A DNA stretch of 32,997 nucleotides from Methanosarcinales archaeon (GTDB lineage Archaea; Halobacteriota; Methanosarcinia; Methanosarcinales; Methanogasteraceae). The DNA is taken from contig RXIK01000134.1 of assembly GCA_004211975.1 (NCBI GenBank), positions 1 through 32,997 of the forward strand. The letters run 5' to 3'. The notes below the pieces were generated by a model. It saw nothing but the letters and a program-made list of their open reading frames with translations. It ran no database searches and was not told the origin of the DNA. The stretch's first letter is position 1. The number at the start of each line of letters is the position of its first letter. This document shows, piece after piece, positions 1 through 8,100 of this stretch. Position numbers and translations under genes: made by a program.

Positions 1-2
1 TG

Positions 3-368
3 GAACTTGAATACAACCGGGGGTTTTCCACAGGCTTCTATTTTGGGGTGCCAGGTCCCGAGGGCGTGGGCTACAAATCAGATATGAACGCATCACCAGT
101 ACACAGGCAGGCAGTTGGCATAGTAGCCAACTACTTCCAGCAACAGAACGCCGCATCAGTGCGGCTGCTTGAACAAGGTCTAACAATTGGTGACCAAATC
201 ATAATCGAGGGAACCACCACATACATAGAACAAGAAGTTAAATCGCTGATCGTGAATGGAAAACCAGTTCCAGAGGCAGAAAGGGGACAGGACGTAGGAC
301 TGGGCGTACAAGACAGAGTCAGGAAGAATGACCGGGTGTTTACGGTGAAACAGCTGCCCACTTCCTGA
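3..368 (+). CDS. U32-family peptidase-like protein, C-terminal part
   Basis: The ORF track starts this at an internal GTG (base 48), but the frame is open leftward to the window edge and reads NRGFSTGFYFG before that point, which is typical of the region preceding the C-terminal beta-barrel of U32 peptidases. The remaining ~105 residues (GDQIIIEGTTTYIEQEV, then KGDRVF-like RKNDRVFTVK) match the small barrel domain that ends these proteins. U32 proteins are collagenase-like peptidases or RNA/tRNA- and ubiquinone-hydroxylation factors; which subtype this is cannot be told from the tail. The catalytic part lies outside the window. It ends with TGA and is followed by decayed insertion-sequence DNA, so no downstream operon partner is visible. 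The family call is from recognition of the tail only. Confidence 0.62.
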   Translation, partial: ELEYNRGFSTGFYFGVPGPEGVGYKSDMNASPVHRQAVGIVANYFQQQNAASVRLLEQGLTIGDQIIIEGTTTYIEQEVKSLIVNGKPVPEAERGQDVGLGVQDRVRKNDRVFTVKQLPTS

Positions 369-398
369 TTACAGGGTCGCCACCGAACCGGAATACCT

Positions 399-560
399 CG
401 CAAAATTTATTATTAATGTGATTATATTTACCAGCGTAATGGTTGCGGCTAAAACATTTTGTTTGATGGGTGGAGAACATGGTGCATAGACTTAAACTCG
501 CGATGAGATTCGTGCCGCTTACCAGCGTGGGGGATTACGTTGGCTGAGGTGCGGCGCAGG
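399..560 (+). pseudogene. IS66-type transposase, decayed 5' fragment
   Basis: The stretch starting GCAAAATTTATTATTAATG and running through the upstream region into the coding start is clearly homologous to bases 12241-12375, with scattered substitutions. One frame reads RDEIRAAYQRG, which matches the N-terminal DEI.A.YQ.G motif of IS66 transposases (copy two reads HNEIHAAYQQGEEA). The frame is broken within a few dozen codons and similarity fades after about 560. It is a dead remnant with no catalytic part. Its right end and inverted repeats are not visible here. Confidence 0.6.
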
Positions 561-803
561 CGGCGTGGCAACTGTTACTTCAGCCGCGGCGAGCACCATC
601 ACGACCGCAACTGCCGACACGGGCAGCAGTCGCAGTTGGGTCATGCTGGCTCTGTAACCACCTCAGCCAGTATCTCCGTGTCAGTGATTGTTTTTGGAAC
701 AGTGCAAAATTCGATCGGGAGGTGTCTTTGACCCTATTAATGATCTTTATAACCTCAATCCACTATATCATCTCTTTTTATAAACGTCTTCCAATCACAT
801 AAA

Positions 804-855
804 GCATCAATCGGGGTGTTTGAGGTGGCAATGTGCCGGAAACACCCCTTGATGC
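804..855 (-). terminator. Strong hairpin just after sepS stop
   Basis: GCATCAATCGGGGTGTTT and AAACACCCCTTGATGC form a long stem (interrupted by a 2-nt bulge) around a loop of about 18 bases, starting 8 bases past the sepS stop on the minus strand. No good T-run follows, so it may protect or process the 3' end rather than terminate by the usual archaeal T-tract mechanism. Confidence 0.5.
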
Positions 856-863
856 GAGTCGTA

Positions 864-2477
864 TCATGGTATAATCTCGGATCGTACCATTGTGAAGACG
901 GGTCCTCTGATATCGATTTTTTTGTTGCTTGACGTGATCCATCGGTTTGCATGGGGTTTTATCTCGATGTTGATCTCTGAAGGTAATTTGACGCCTTTCA
1001 CCCGGTGTTCACATTCTTTGCCGCATCGTGCTGCATCCTCGATCTCGCGTGCTGCTTCTGATGCGAATGTATCGATGAACCGGAAGCCTGCGGGAATTCC
1101 GTTTTTGAAGACGTGATCCCATTTTCCGGTGTGGGGCACTCCGAGGATGCTTCCGTCGTGAATCATGACTTCGTTCATTGCAGCTGGACCGCAGAGTTTT
1201 GTGTTTTCTTCCGGTTCGATGACGGTTACCCGGATATCGTGCTTAAAAAGCTTGCCTTCCCATGCTATATGCTCGCATGGGCTAAGATCGCTCCCGTGCT
1301 CCTCGCATACGCTCACAATTGCACGTTCGATCATGAGTCCTGCGTGAGTTGCTGGTGACCGCCTGACACCGACAGTGCTTGCGAGTTTTGGGTCGGTCAT
1401 TGTGAGTGTGTCAAACTGCGGGTATGATAGTGATCTGACGTCGCTTGCGTCGTGAAGGATCATTGCGAGCCGCTCCACGCCAAGACCAAGGTTCATCACG
1501 GGATAGGGTATCTCGTATGCGGCAAGAGCGATTGGCGAGTACATGCCAAAGGTTGCGATCTCGATCCAGCCGTCCGCATACTTTGTGTCGGAGTCATGTA
1601 AGGCAGGATGGTACGCGTAGACCTCGATCTGGGTGTCGGGGACGTAGTACTTGCTCCGCTTCTCGTCCGGCTGGAATCGGAACTCCTCGAATCCAAACTG
1701 GGATAGTAGAGCCTGGGAGATTGCTTTTCCATAATCAACCGTGATATCTTCACCCATCATGACGCATGATGCTGAATGATATGTCATCAGCCTTGATGCG
1801 TCTTCTGACTGCTCTCTTCTGAAGCAGCGGTCTATTGAGAAGAGGTTCGCCGGGGGTTCGCGTAATTCCTTGAGTGCTGAGAGCGTGATGAACCAGCCGG
1901 ATGTCATGTGGCTGCGAAGCGTTTTTTTTGTTGGTTCCGGGATTAATTCACGAAACTCCGGAAACACCTCGTCAATCACCACGGCAACCTTTGAATCCGC
2001 CGCATCAAGCCGTTCTGCGAGCACTGGAATTAAGTCGTCACCCTCTATCACTCCTTTCTTGTATGAGTGAAGCACCTCTTTCACAGCCACGACATCATCA
2101 TCACTGAGGTTTCGTCCGAGGATGCCTGAAACTTTTGCGATCCGCTCGTCGGAAAGCCCGACATCAGGGCGCGGCAAGCCTGCCAGATAGAAACACCGGT
2201 CCAGAACAGCAAGAGCTTCGGATCCAAACTGGCGGTAGACCTCCCGATCCTCAACTATAAGCGGGTTCATAGTCTCTGTGAACCCCATTCTGAGATACGC
2301 CTCCCGCAGAAGGTGTGCGGTCTCAAATATCGGGTGCGTCTTCCCATAACCAAGTTTAAGGCGCGGGTAGCTATCGTTGATCGCAGGAGCCGGGATTAGT
2401 TCCTTACCCATGTTCCAGGTCTTCTCAAAGTCCTGCGCCGCTGACTTTCTGATTGCATCAGGATCGAACTTCATCAT
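864..2477 (-). CDS. sepS: O-phosphoseryl-tRNA(Cys) synthetase
   Basis: A class II aminoacyl-tRNA synthetase that charges tRNA-Cys with O-phosphoserine; SepCysS then converts this to Cys-tRNA in the tRNA-dependent cysteine route of methanogens and relatives. The protein (~537 aa, the usual family length) shows FGSEALAVLDRCFYLAGLPRPD near the N-terminus, LRSHMTSGWF, motif 2 as FSIDRCFRREQ followed by TYHSASC, and motif 3 as NLGLGVERLAMI. All are characteristic of SepRS rather than PheRS-alpha. The track's longer start is rejected: a TATA-like ATTTAAAC lies 26 bases before the ATG at 2477 (next ATG at 2474), fitting a leaderless mRNA. No sepcysS (pscS) lies beside it in this window. A hairpin follows the stop codon. 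Confidence 0.95.
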   Translation of the reverse strand: MMKFDPDAIRKSAAQDFEKTWNMGKELIPAPAINDSYPRLKLGYGKTHPIFETAHLLREAYLRMGFTETMNPLIVEDREVYRQFGSEALAVLDRCFYLAGLPRPDVGLSDERIAKVSGILGRNLSDDDVVAVKEVLHSYKKGVIEGDDLIPVLAERLDAADSKVAVVIDEVFPEFRELIPEPTKKTLRSHMTSGWFITLSALKELREPPANLFSIDRCFRREQSEDASRLMTYHSASCVMMGEDITVDYGKAISQALLSQFGFEEFRFQPDEKRSKYYVPDTQIEVYAYHPALHDSDTKYADGWIEIATFGMYSPIALAAYEIPYPVMNLGLGVERLAMILHDASDVRSLSYPQFDTLTMTDPKLASTVGVRRSPATHAGLMIERAIVSVCEEHGSDLSPCEHIAWEGKLFKHDIRVTVIEPEENTKLCGPAAMNEVMIHDGSILGVPHTGKWDHVFKNGIPAGFRFIDTFASEAAREIEDAARCGKECEHRVKGVKLPSEINIEIKPHANRWITSSNKKIDIRGPVFTMVRSEIIP

Positions 2478-2498
2478 GCTGTAATCGCTGTCGATCAC

Positions 2499-2506
2499 AT
2501 TTAAAC
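2499..2506 (-). promoter_or_regulatory. TATA-like box of sepS
   Basis: On the minus strand this reads GTTTAAAT, centred about 26 bases upstream of the ATG at 2477. That is the expected spacing from an archaeal TATA box to a transcription start at or beside the start codon. Confidence 0.5.
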
Positions 2507-2609
2507 ATGAGCACAACCATCACAGCATCCCTGAAAGCTCGCTCGCCATGCAGTTCACATATCTTTCGCAAAAACCACTATTGGTTTTGCACCTTCCACA
2601 TGCCAGGTA

Positions 2610-3260
2610 TCAATCCACCCCGACCACTTTCTGCAGGATCATGAGCACGTCGAGCGATGTAACATTCCCATCACCATTGATATCTGCGGTCTCGTTGTAT
2701 CCGCCGCTGACTGCCGTCCGGAGTGTGGCGACTACATCGATTAGGGTGGCTGTTTCACTGCCTATAACAGTTACCTCGCCATCGCCGATCACGACATACG
2801 GACCAACTATTTCAGGACCACCCGTTTCTCCGCTGATAGTAGCTAAGACGATCCCCCTCATAGAATAGTTGCCAGATGCGGTATCGACGGGTATTGTGAC
2901 ATTGTAGCTAACAGTCTTTGTACCGGTCTGTACGCCGCTCCAGAGCCACGTTGTTTTATCAACATTGCACATTGCTCCATCATCGTCGATCACGGTCACA
3001 TTCCAGCCCGCAGGAATACTCTCATTCAGTACTGGGCCGTAGACCTCGTCGGTTATAGTTACATCAACGGTTACTCTTAATGTGTCGCCTGCATTCACGC
3101 ACGCAGGACTAATTGTCCGGTCACCTGTGATGGTGCCTGCTGCGGCTGATGGTGTCGATGCGGCAAAAACTAACAACACCACGACAACCGTCAATAATCC
3201 CAACATTTGTTTCTTTTTCAGGTTCCTGCTTGATAATCCAATATCGTTATTCTCTAGCAT
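2610..3260 (-). CDS. Secreted protein with dockerin-like EF-hand at C-terminus
   Basis: About 216 aa from the start MLENNDIGL. A charged stretch (RNLKKK) is followed by a hydrophobic segment (LLTVVVVLLVFAAS) and an AAA-type cleavage region, so export is predicted. The middle (~50-145) resembles an immunoglobulin-like or DUF11-type extracellular beta-sandwich with N-glycosylation sequons (NES, NVT, NYS). The C-terminus carries DINGDGNVTSLDVL, a calcium-binding dockerin type I half-repeat; only one good loop is present where a full dockerin has two. The chosen start overlaps the stop of the upstream secreted gene by 7 bases and is preceded by GGGGGACGT, suggesting translational coupling. The partner is unknown; a cell-surface role is inferred. 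Confidence 0.72.
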   Translation of the reverse strand: MLENNDIGLSSRNLKKKQMLGLLTVVVVLLVFAASTPSAAAGTITGDRTISPACVNAGDTLRVTVDVTITDEVYGPVLNESIPAGWNVTVIDDDGAMCNVDKTTWLWSGVQTGTKTVSYNVTIPVDTASGNYSMRGIVLATISGETGGPEIVGPYVVIGDGEVTVIGSETATLIDVVATLRTAVSGGYNETADINGDGNVTSLDVLMILQKVVGVD

Positions 3261-4129
3261 ACGTCCCCCGTTGCCCATTGATACTCAAGCATGCTGATCT
3301 CGCTATCGGTGATGATGTGTCCGTTTACTGGAGTATTGGTTGCCCAATGATACTCCGCAAGGGATATCTCAAAGTCTTCGATGACACAGTCATCGTCCCA
3401 TTGGTTCCAGTTTAGGTCTCTGAGGTGTATTGTAAAATCAGAGGTTGGTTGTGGACCTGGGGCACACCTATCCATACACTCCGGACAGGCGGAGGCTTCT
3501 CCTGAATAGAATGTGATGTCGATACGATATTCCACTCCCTCATACGTGCAGCCCTGTCCAGGATATAATTGATGATCGTCCACTTTTACCTGACCGGTTC
3601 CGTCAGTGATGGTTACATTGGTGTAACTCGCTTCGCAGTTGCACAAGCCACACTGTGAACAATTTGGTGTACTGTTATATGTTATCACATAATCACTTAA
3701 TAACGGAGGCTCCAGGGAGTCGGATGACCAGTAAGGCTCCAAAAAATTGGGGTCGCCGTATATGTCGGTTATGATCGTCTCGGTGCACGAGTTCATCTTT
3801 CCTAAACTAATAACCGCCCCCATAGGTGCTGAACCAAGTATCTCTACATAATCACCCACACATATCTCATTTGCTGCATCATCATTCGGGAATAGCCATT
3901 TTATTGTGGTGCTGCTACATTGCCATTCACCACCGGATCCACCATCAGACCAGTTATGCGTTGTCTGAACTTCAAACGTAGCATTCTCAGCATCTTTTTC
4001 GATCACCGTTCCCAGATATCCCTCTGGGTTGAACGCTGCCAACGCGCCTCCTGTAAGAGTGCCAAGTAGCGCAACTGCTGTGCAAAGTCCAAACGCAATA
4101 TATTTTGTAGTTCTATTTATTTTAATCAC
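3254..4129 (-). CDS. Secreted Cys-rich protein with C-terminal 'EIS..EY.WAT' tandem repeat
   Basis: Unrecognised exported protein. I prefer the GTG at 4129 (MIKINRTTKY followed by AFGLCTAVALLGTLTGGALA, a clean signal peptide) over the track's upstream TTG, giving about 291 aa. The mature part has many cysteines arranged in pairs (CSQCGLCNC, CPECMDRC), sequons, and a possible OB-like region around GTVIEKDAENATFEV. The C-terminus contains two near-copies of a ~20-residue unit, DFEISLAEYHWATNTPVNG and DSEISMLEYQWATGDV. This resembles the short 'D.E....I..WA.G' tails I associate with surface proteins of methanogens and ANME archaea. It is upstream of, and overlaps, the dockerin-like gene, so the two probably work together at the cell surface. 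Function unknown. Confidence 0.68.
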   Translation of the reverse strand: MIKINRTTKYIAFGLCTAVALLGTLTGGALAAFNPEGYLGTVIEKDAENATFEVQTTHNWSDGGSGGEWQCSSTTIKWLFPNDDAANEICVGDYVEILGSAPMGAVISLGKMNSCTETIITDIYGDPNFLEPYWSSDSLEPPLLSDYVITYNSTPNCSQCGLCNCEASYTNVTITDGTGQVKVDDHQLYPGQGCTYEGVEYRIDITFYSGEASACPECMDRCAPGPQPTSDFTIHLRDLNWNQWDDDCVIEDFEISLAEYHWATNTPVNGHIITDSEISMLEYQWATGDVC

Positions 4130-4410
4130 CTCTGCCAGAAATACGATTCGCTCCAACCGGAGTCTTCGCGCTATGTACGGTCAACATACCACCCATACAA
4201 TAAAAAACTTCCTGCATAGCATAACAATAGCCATCCTGCCACGTTAACACGCCACAATAAAACCAACTGTTGCACGAGGCTTTGCTTGTGACTTCATCCC
4301 CGCTACAAGTAACGGGGTCTTCTGCCGCGGAGACTATAAAGCCACATAAGCACATCTACACCCCGCCGCCCGGCGGCGCTACGTGGTATAGCTGGCAACA
4401 CCGCCGCAAA

Positions 4411-4418
4411 TTTAAGTA
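4411..4418 (+). promoter_or_regulatory. TATA-like box for the 4444 gene
   Basis: TTTAAGTA lies about 30 bases upstream of the ATG at 4444 with no ribosome binding site between. This supports a leaderless transcript starting at MRLGD rather than at the track's 4270 start. Confidence 0.45.
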
Positions 4419-4443
4419 CGCATACGGAACCATTGAAGTCATA

Positions 4444-4962
4444 ATGCGACTGGGCGATATTATTGAAGTGCTATCCGTTGACCGGTACACCGTGAAACTC
4501 ACTGATGATGAGAGCGGGTTTATCGGGCGTTTTGTCTCCATGTCGGCGGAAGATGGTGCGATTATCGGCGTTATTACCGGGCTTACGCATTCGGTGCGAG
4601 AAGAGGTGCTCGGGTTTTTGGCGCCGGATGAGAAGGTTAAATACCAGCCGTACATTGAGGATTATAAGAACAGTTATGCGATTATTCGTGGACTTGGCAG
4701 GCTGCCAGATGGTGGGGGGCGGGCAGGCAGATATGTAATTGATAAGCCGCCGCGCATTGATGATCCGGTTGAACCGGCGTCACATGATGAGATCGTGCGG
4801 TTTCACACGGTGCACGGTAAACCGGGCGCTCCGTACCTGCGGGCTATGCGGGATGTGCTGGATGCGCCGGTTATCCTGAGTATGACCGGGCAGATCGAGG
4901 CAGCGATTCCTGAGAGTGGTAACATGTTGCACCTGGTCAGGCGGTATGTGAAGCGGACGTGA
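4444..4962 (+). CDS. Small conserved-looking protein, HAS-barrel-like N-terminus
   Basis: 172 aa from MRLGDIIEVLS. The track extends to 4270, but that extension is low-complexity and is contradicted by the TATA box at 4411. The N-terminal ~85 residues (GDIIEVLSVDRYTVKL, IGRFVSMSAEDGAIIGVITG) look like the HAS barrel found at the front of HerA/FtsK-like archaeal ATPases, where it acts as a small beta-barrel assembly domain. No Walker motifs follow, so it is not a full HerA. The C-terminal half (SHDEIVRFHTVHGKPGAPYL) is unrecognised. It stands alone between the divergent secreted-protein pair and a repeat-rich gap. Function unknown; the barrel assignment is tentative. Confidence 0.6.
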   Translation: MRLGDIIEVLSVDRYTVKLTDDESGFIGRFVSMSAEDGAIIGVITGLTHSVREEVLGFLAPDEKVKYQPYIEDYKNSYAIIRGLGRLPDGGGRAGRYVIDKPPRIDDPVEPASHDEIVRFHTVHGKPGAPYLRAMRDVLDAPVILSMTGQIEAAIPESGNMLHLVRRYVKRT

Positions 4963-5096
4963 TATGGGTTTCTGTGCGTTCGTGGTTAAATTAGGAGACT
5001 TTGTAACTACCCAGGTACCTAAAACCACTATCAGGGGACTTCGCTATAAAGGAACTATTCGGGAGGGGGTGAATACTATAACCAAACCGGGAATTT

Positions 5097-5175
5097 AACC
5101 GTAGAGTGCGCAGAGGGACGCGGAGGGGAAATAAACGGTTAAATACTCTCTCGTTTCTCTGCGCCCTCCGCGGTT
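5097..5175. repeat. Palindromic repeat family B, copy 1
   Basis: The left arm AACCGTAGAGTGCGCAGAGG pairs with the right arm ending CGCCCTCCGCGGTTA, giving an imperfect stem of about 28 bp. The loop (AAACGGTTAAATACTCT) is also shared with copy 2, so the two are homologous elements, not chance stems. Confidence 0.7.
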
Positions 5176-5316
5176 ATTTTTTCTTACCATAAAGTACCGA
5201 ATCGCAATCGGGCAACTAATCACCATACCTGAGCAGTTACGAGACTTTTTAATTTGTTCTGGTCGGTTGAACAACATGATGCCAATCCTGTAAACAGTGG
5301 CATGATATGACTTCCG

Positions 5317-5391
5317 AAATCAGTGAAATCAGTGTTAATCTGTGGCAAATAAAACTTTTAGCCACAGATGAACACTGATTTCACAGATTAA
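5317..5391. repeat. Palindromic repeat family A, copy 1
   Basis: AGTGAAATCAGTGTTAATCTGTGGC is followed, after a short AT-rich loop, by its near-perfect complement GCCACAGATGAACACTGATT. The same 75-bp design recurs at 14325, 28736 and 31522. Confidence 0.85.
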
Positions 5392-5677
5392 CGATATAAA
5401 TGACTTTTTAGATCGATAGCGCTCAATTTTATCGGTTGTGCTTACATAAGACAACCCCGGGTAACCAGAAAATAATAAAAAGTCTCTAAATTAGCCAGAT
5501 GAAAAGCGCAGTTTATGTTGTGTGTGTGCCCGGGCATAGTTGCGGTGCACTGCTGCTTTTGACGCTTAAATCTTCAAGAATTGATAACTACGCCGGGCAC
5601 CCAGAAACACTATCGTGTGACTTATCTATATCCACACTACTTGATCCGGAACACAACCTGCGCCAAACCTGAAATGT

Positions 5678-5758
5678 AACCGTGGAGTGCGAGAGAGGGA
5701 CGCGGATGGGAAATGAACGGTTAACTACTCTGCGCTCTCGTGTCTTTGCGTTCCCCTG
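5678..5758. repeat. Palindromic repeat family B, copy 2
   Basis: AACCGTGGAGTGCGAGAGAGG and the right arm TGCGCTCTCGTGTCTTTGCG form a less perfect version of the 5097-5175 element, sharing the internal ACGGTTAACTACTCT segment. It ends about 80 bases before the DUF92 gene's stop. Confidence 0.6.
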
Positions 5759-5837
5759 ATATAACACAAAGTCGTGATGGTGCAAAGAACAAAAGTCTCG
5801 GGATGCATTTCACTGGAATTTCCGATTGTGCCCTGGC

Positions 5838-7268
5838 TCACGTCACAATCATCCATAGCGCACCAGCCACGAGACCTCCGGCGAGTGTTGATACTACATT
5901 CACGCCGTTGTTGGAGAGTATGCCTCGCTGCTGCAGGGTTGCGCCGAGCAGGCTGTCGATGTTGGTGCCTGCAAACCCGCTGACGACAACGATTGTCATG
6001 CCGATCATGCATAGTCGGATCGGGTCAATTGCAATCACGCCGAAGAGAACCGCGAAGATGCCGATTACCAGTGAGCCTAATATGGATGCGGTTTCTCCGA
6101 GCATGGACACGCCTCCGTCGGTGCCTGGCTCGACTTTTTTTAGTGTGGTGATCATGCGGGGGCTGCCTTTGTATGTTGTGCCGACCTCGCTTGCAAGCGT
6201 ATCGCCGGTTGCGGTTGCTACTGAGCCAAGATAGATATACAGGAACAGGTATGACTCGTGTGGGAATATGGTGTAGCAGATGCTTGCGGCGATTGCGAAG
6301 ATGCTGTTGCTAAAAACGTTTCGGTAGCCTCTTGCGCCGCCTTTTCCCTGTGCAATCCCGAGTGACTTCTTATATTCATATTTGTACTTTGTGAACCCGC
6401 CTCCGAGCAGGTAGAAGGTCAGGAGAAGCAGAAACCACCAGACGTTGGTGAATGCGATGATCAGGACGCCGACCAGTGTTGCGCTGAGCAGCCCTGAGAT
6501 GTCTGCAATCTTTGCAACGTAAGCCAGGTACCCGAGCAGCAGCGCAAAGGCAAGCGCAAACAATAGATACATGGGTGAGACCGAGTATCCGATGACAAGG
6601 AGCAGCCACATGGTCATGGCAGAGCCGATCGGGACTGTGATATTGTCATGGATCCGTGTTGAGATGCATTCGAAAAGCGCGCCGGAGGTTCCTCCGATTA
6701 CCGAGATAAAGAATAACAACTGGAATGATACGGTGTATCCGGTCCAGTACACGATCCATGCCCCGATCAGAAATGAAAAGATCGCCCCGACAGAGAGAAT
6801 TGTTAGGCTGGCTTTGACGGACTCTGGTTTGGTTTGTTCTCCCTGGTACTGTCGTCTTGGGTACTCGATGTTGTTGAGTATGTTGTATCTTGCCTGCTCG
6901 GTCACGCGGAGGCTGGTTGCCATGCCGTCGCCAAAGGTGGTGATTGCGATCGCTCCTCCTATCAGGAAGATCGGGAACTCGTAATCAGTGAATGTGAGTA
7001 CCCATGCTACTAAAACCAGGATTAACATGCTTCCGCTGAGGCAGATTGCGCCTGTGGGTCTTCTTTTGGTAGCTTTATCTGATGACGTGATGATTCTAAA
7101 TAGTTTGCTTGACACTGGCAGCATCAGAACAGAGGAGAACAGCACGAGCAACAGTAGCACGAGGTATTGCAAGGGGACAAACGGGAATATTAGTACGATC
7201 ATCCCGATTAGGACATGAATCGTCTGCCTTTTGTATTCATGTTTGATGTTCAGGTGCATCGCAGTCAT
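5838..7268 (-). CDS. Fused dolichol/phytol-kinase-like and DUF92 membrane protein
   Basis: 476-aa integral membrane protein with two parts. Residues ~1-215 have the marks of the dolichol/phytol kinase (VTE5, CTP_transf-like) family: EYKRQTIHVLIG, RPTGAI, FGDGMATSL, TKPESVKASL and FECISTRIHDNITVP. Residues ~235-476 are DUF92: GGGFTKYKYEYKKSLG, GKGGARGYRNV, ATGDTLASEVG, KKVEPGTDGGVSMLGE and FAGTNIDSLLG. In plants and cyanobacteria VTE5 makes phytyl phosphate and the DUF92 protein VTE6 makes the diphosphate. The archaeal fusion could therefore phosphorylate a prenol such as geranylgeraniol twice for lipid salvage; that role is inferred. It is the last gene of the ksgA operon, 33 bases after ksgA. 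Either ATG at 7268 or 7259 could start it. Confidence 0.85.
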   Translation of the reverse strand: MTAMHLNIKHEYKRQTIHVLIGMIVLIFPFVPLQYLVLLLLVLFSSVLMLPVSSKLFRIITSSDKATKRRPTGAICLSGSMLILVLVAWVLTFTDYEFPIFLIGGAIAITTFGDGMATSLRVTEQARYNILNNIEYPRRQYQGEQTKPESVKASLTILSVGAIFSFLIGAWIVYWTGYTVSFQLLFFISVIGGTSGALFECISTRIHDNITVPIGSAMTMWLLLVIGYSVSPMYLLFALAFALLLGYLAYVAKIADISGLLSATLVGVLIIAFTNVWWFLLLLTFYLLGGGFTKYKYEYKKSLGIAQGKGGARGYRNVFSNSIFAIAASICYTIFPHESYLFLYIYLGSVATATGDTLASEVGTTYKGSPRMITTLKKVEPGTDGGVSMLGETASILGSLVIGIFAVLFGVIAIDPIRLCMIGMTIVVVSGFAGTNIDSLLGATLQQRGILSNNGVNVVSTLAGGLVAGALWMIVT

Positions 7269-7301
7269 TCAGTCGTATCTCTTGCGTTTATGGCAATAAG
7301 G

Positions 7302-8081
7302 TTAATCCCTTTGGTGATGGTACAAAACGTCTGATATTTCAGCTAGTCGGGCGGCGGGAAGTTCTTCAGGTCGCATGTTCAGTAGGTCCTCGGGCAGCTC
7401 CACATCCTTGATACTTGTAAACGCTGCAATAGAGTTCTTCAGTTTCTTTCTGCGCTGCGAGAAGACTGCTGTTAGGAATCTTGAGAAGAAGTTGCGGTCA
7501 GCCACCTCGTATTCCGGCGCACGGGGGGTCAGGCGCACGATTGCTGACCTCACGCCTGGTTGTGGGGAGAACGCTGTGGGTGGCACGATTTCAAGCAGTT
7601 CTACGTCAGCAAGATACTGAACACAGATCGAAAGCTTTCCGTAATCCTTTGACCCGTGTGATGCCGCCAGTCGTCTTGCGAATTCGTACTGATACATCAG
7701 AATTGCCTCTTCAAACGGATGTTCCAGTAATTTAAAGGTGATCTTCGAAGAAATCGAATAGGGCAGGTTTGAAACGACTTTATTGAACCATGTGAACTGT
7801 GAGAACTCTATTTTCAGTGCGTTGCCGTGCACCACTTCCACCACGCATGCGCCGGTGCCTGTGTCTTTGAACCGCGTGGTGAGCGATCTTGCCATGGTTG
7901 TGTCAGATTCGATCGCGATTACCATGCCTGCGTGTTCTGCGAGTTTTTCTGTGAGGATGCCGGTTCCTGCGCCGATCTCCAGAACCACGTCGCTCTCATG
8001 AAGGCAGGCATACGTGAGGATATGGTGAAGCACCAGATCATCGATCAGCATGTATTGGTCGGATCGTGTCATTGTTGCCAT
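7302..8081 (-). CDS. ksgA: 16S rRNA dimethyladenosine transferase
   Basis: Methylates two adjacent adenines at the 3' end of 16S rRNA (KsgA/Dim1 family), a late step in small-subunit assembly. The SAM-binding motif I is VVLEIGAGTGILTEKLA, motif IV is NLPYSISSKI, and the C-terminal domain includes FSPQPGVRSAIVRL and FSQRRKKLKNS, all diagnostic. I place the start at the ATG at 8081 (MATMTRSDQYMLID), giving 259 aa. The track's extra 41 N-terminal residues run back into the upstream gene and are rejected. It begins 19 bases after the RimK-like gene and is followed closely by the DUF92 fusion, so all are probably co-transcribed. No clear Shine-Dalgarno sequence was seen. Confidence 0.94.
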   Translation of the reverse strand: MATMTRSDQYMLIDDLVLHHILTYACLHESDVVLEIGAGTGILTEKLAEHAGMVIAIESDTTMARSLTTRFKDTGTGACVVEVVHGNALKIEFSQFTWFNKVVSNLPYSISSKITFKLLEHPFEEAILMYQYEFARRLAASHGSKDYGKLSICVQYLADVELLEIVPPTAFSPQPGVRSAIVRLTPRAPEYEVADRNFFSRFLTAVFSQRRKKLKNSIAAFTSIKDVELPEDLLNMRPEELPAARLAEISDVLYHHQRD

Positions 8082-8100
8082 CACTATATTATCTATGTGT

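Larger units (their letters stand above)
369..863. other. Intergenic region with IS66 relic and sepS 3' hairpin
   Basis: No intact gene is seen. The left part (about 399-560) is a decayed copy of the 5' region and N-terminus of an IS66-type transposase, also found at 12.24 kb. The short ORF at 540-731 is an out-of-frame reading of this decay. The right part holds the inverted repeat that follows sepS. Bases 570-800 show nothing further I can identify. Confidence 0.6.
4963..5837. other. 875-bp gene-free region rich in palindromic repeats
   Basis: No gene is supported. The gap contains two copies of palindrome family B (5097-5175, 5678-5758) and one copy of family A (5317-5391). The short ORFs listed here are readings through these repeats. 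Between 5393 and 5660 nothing identifiable was seen. Confidence 0.65.

Noticed and set aside
755-952. 65-aa minus ORF overlapping the sepS end
   Set aside because: Out-of-frame shadow through the sepS 3' end and hairpin.
4122-4355. 77-aa Cys-containing minus-strand ORF
   Set aside because: Overlaps the start of the secreted gene and the region opposite the 4444 gene's upstream DNA; no start signal or domain.
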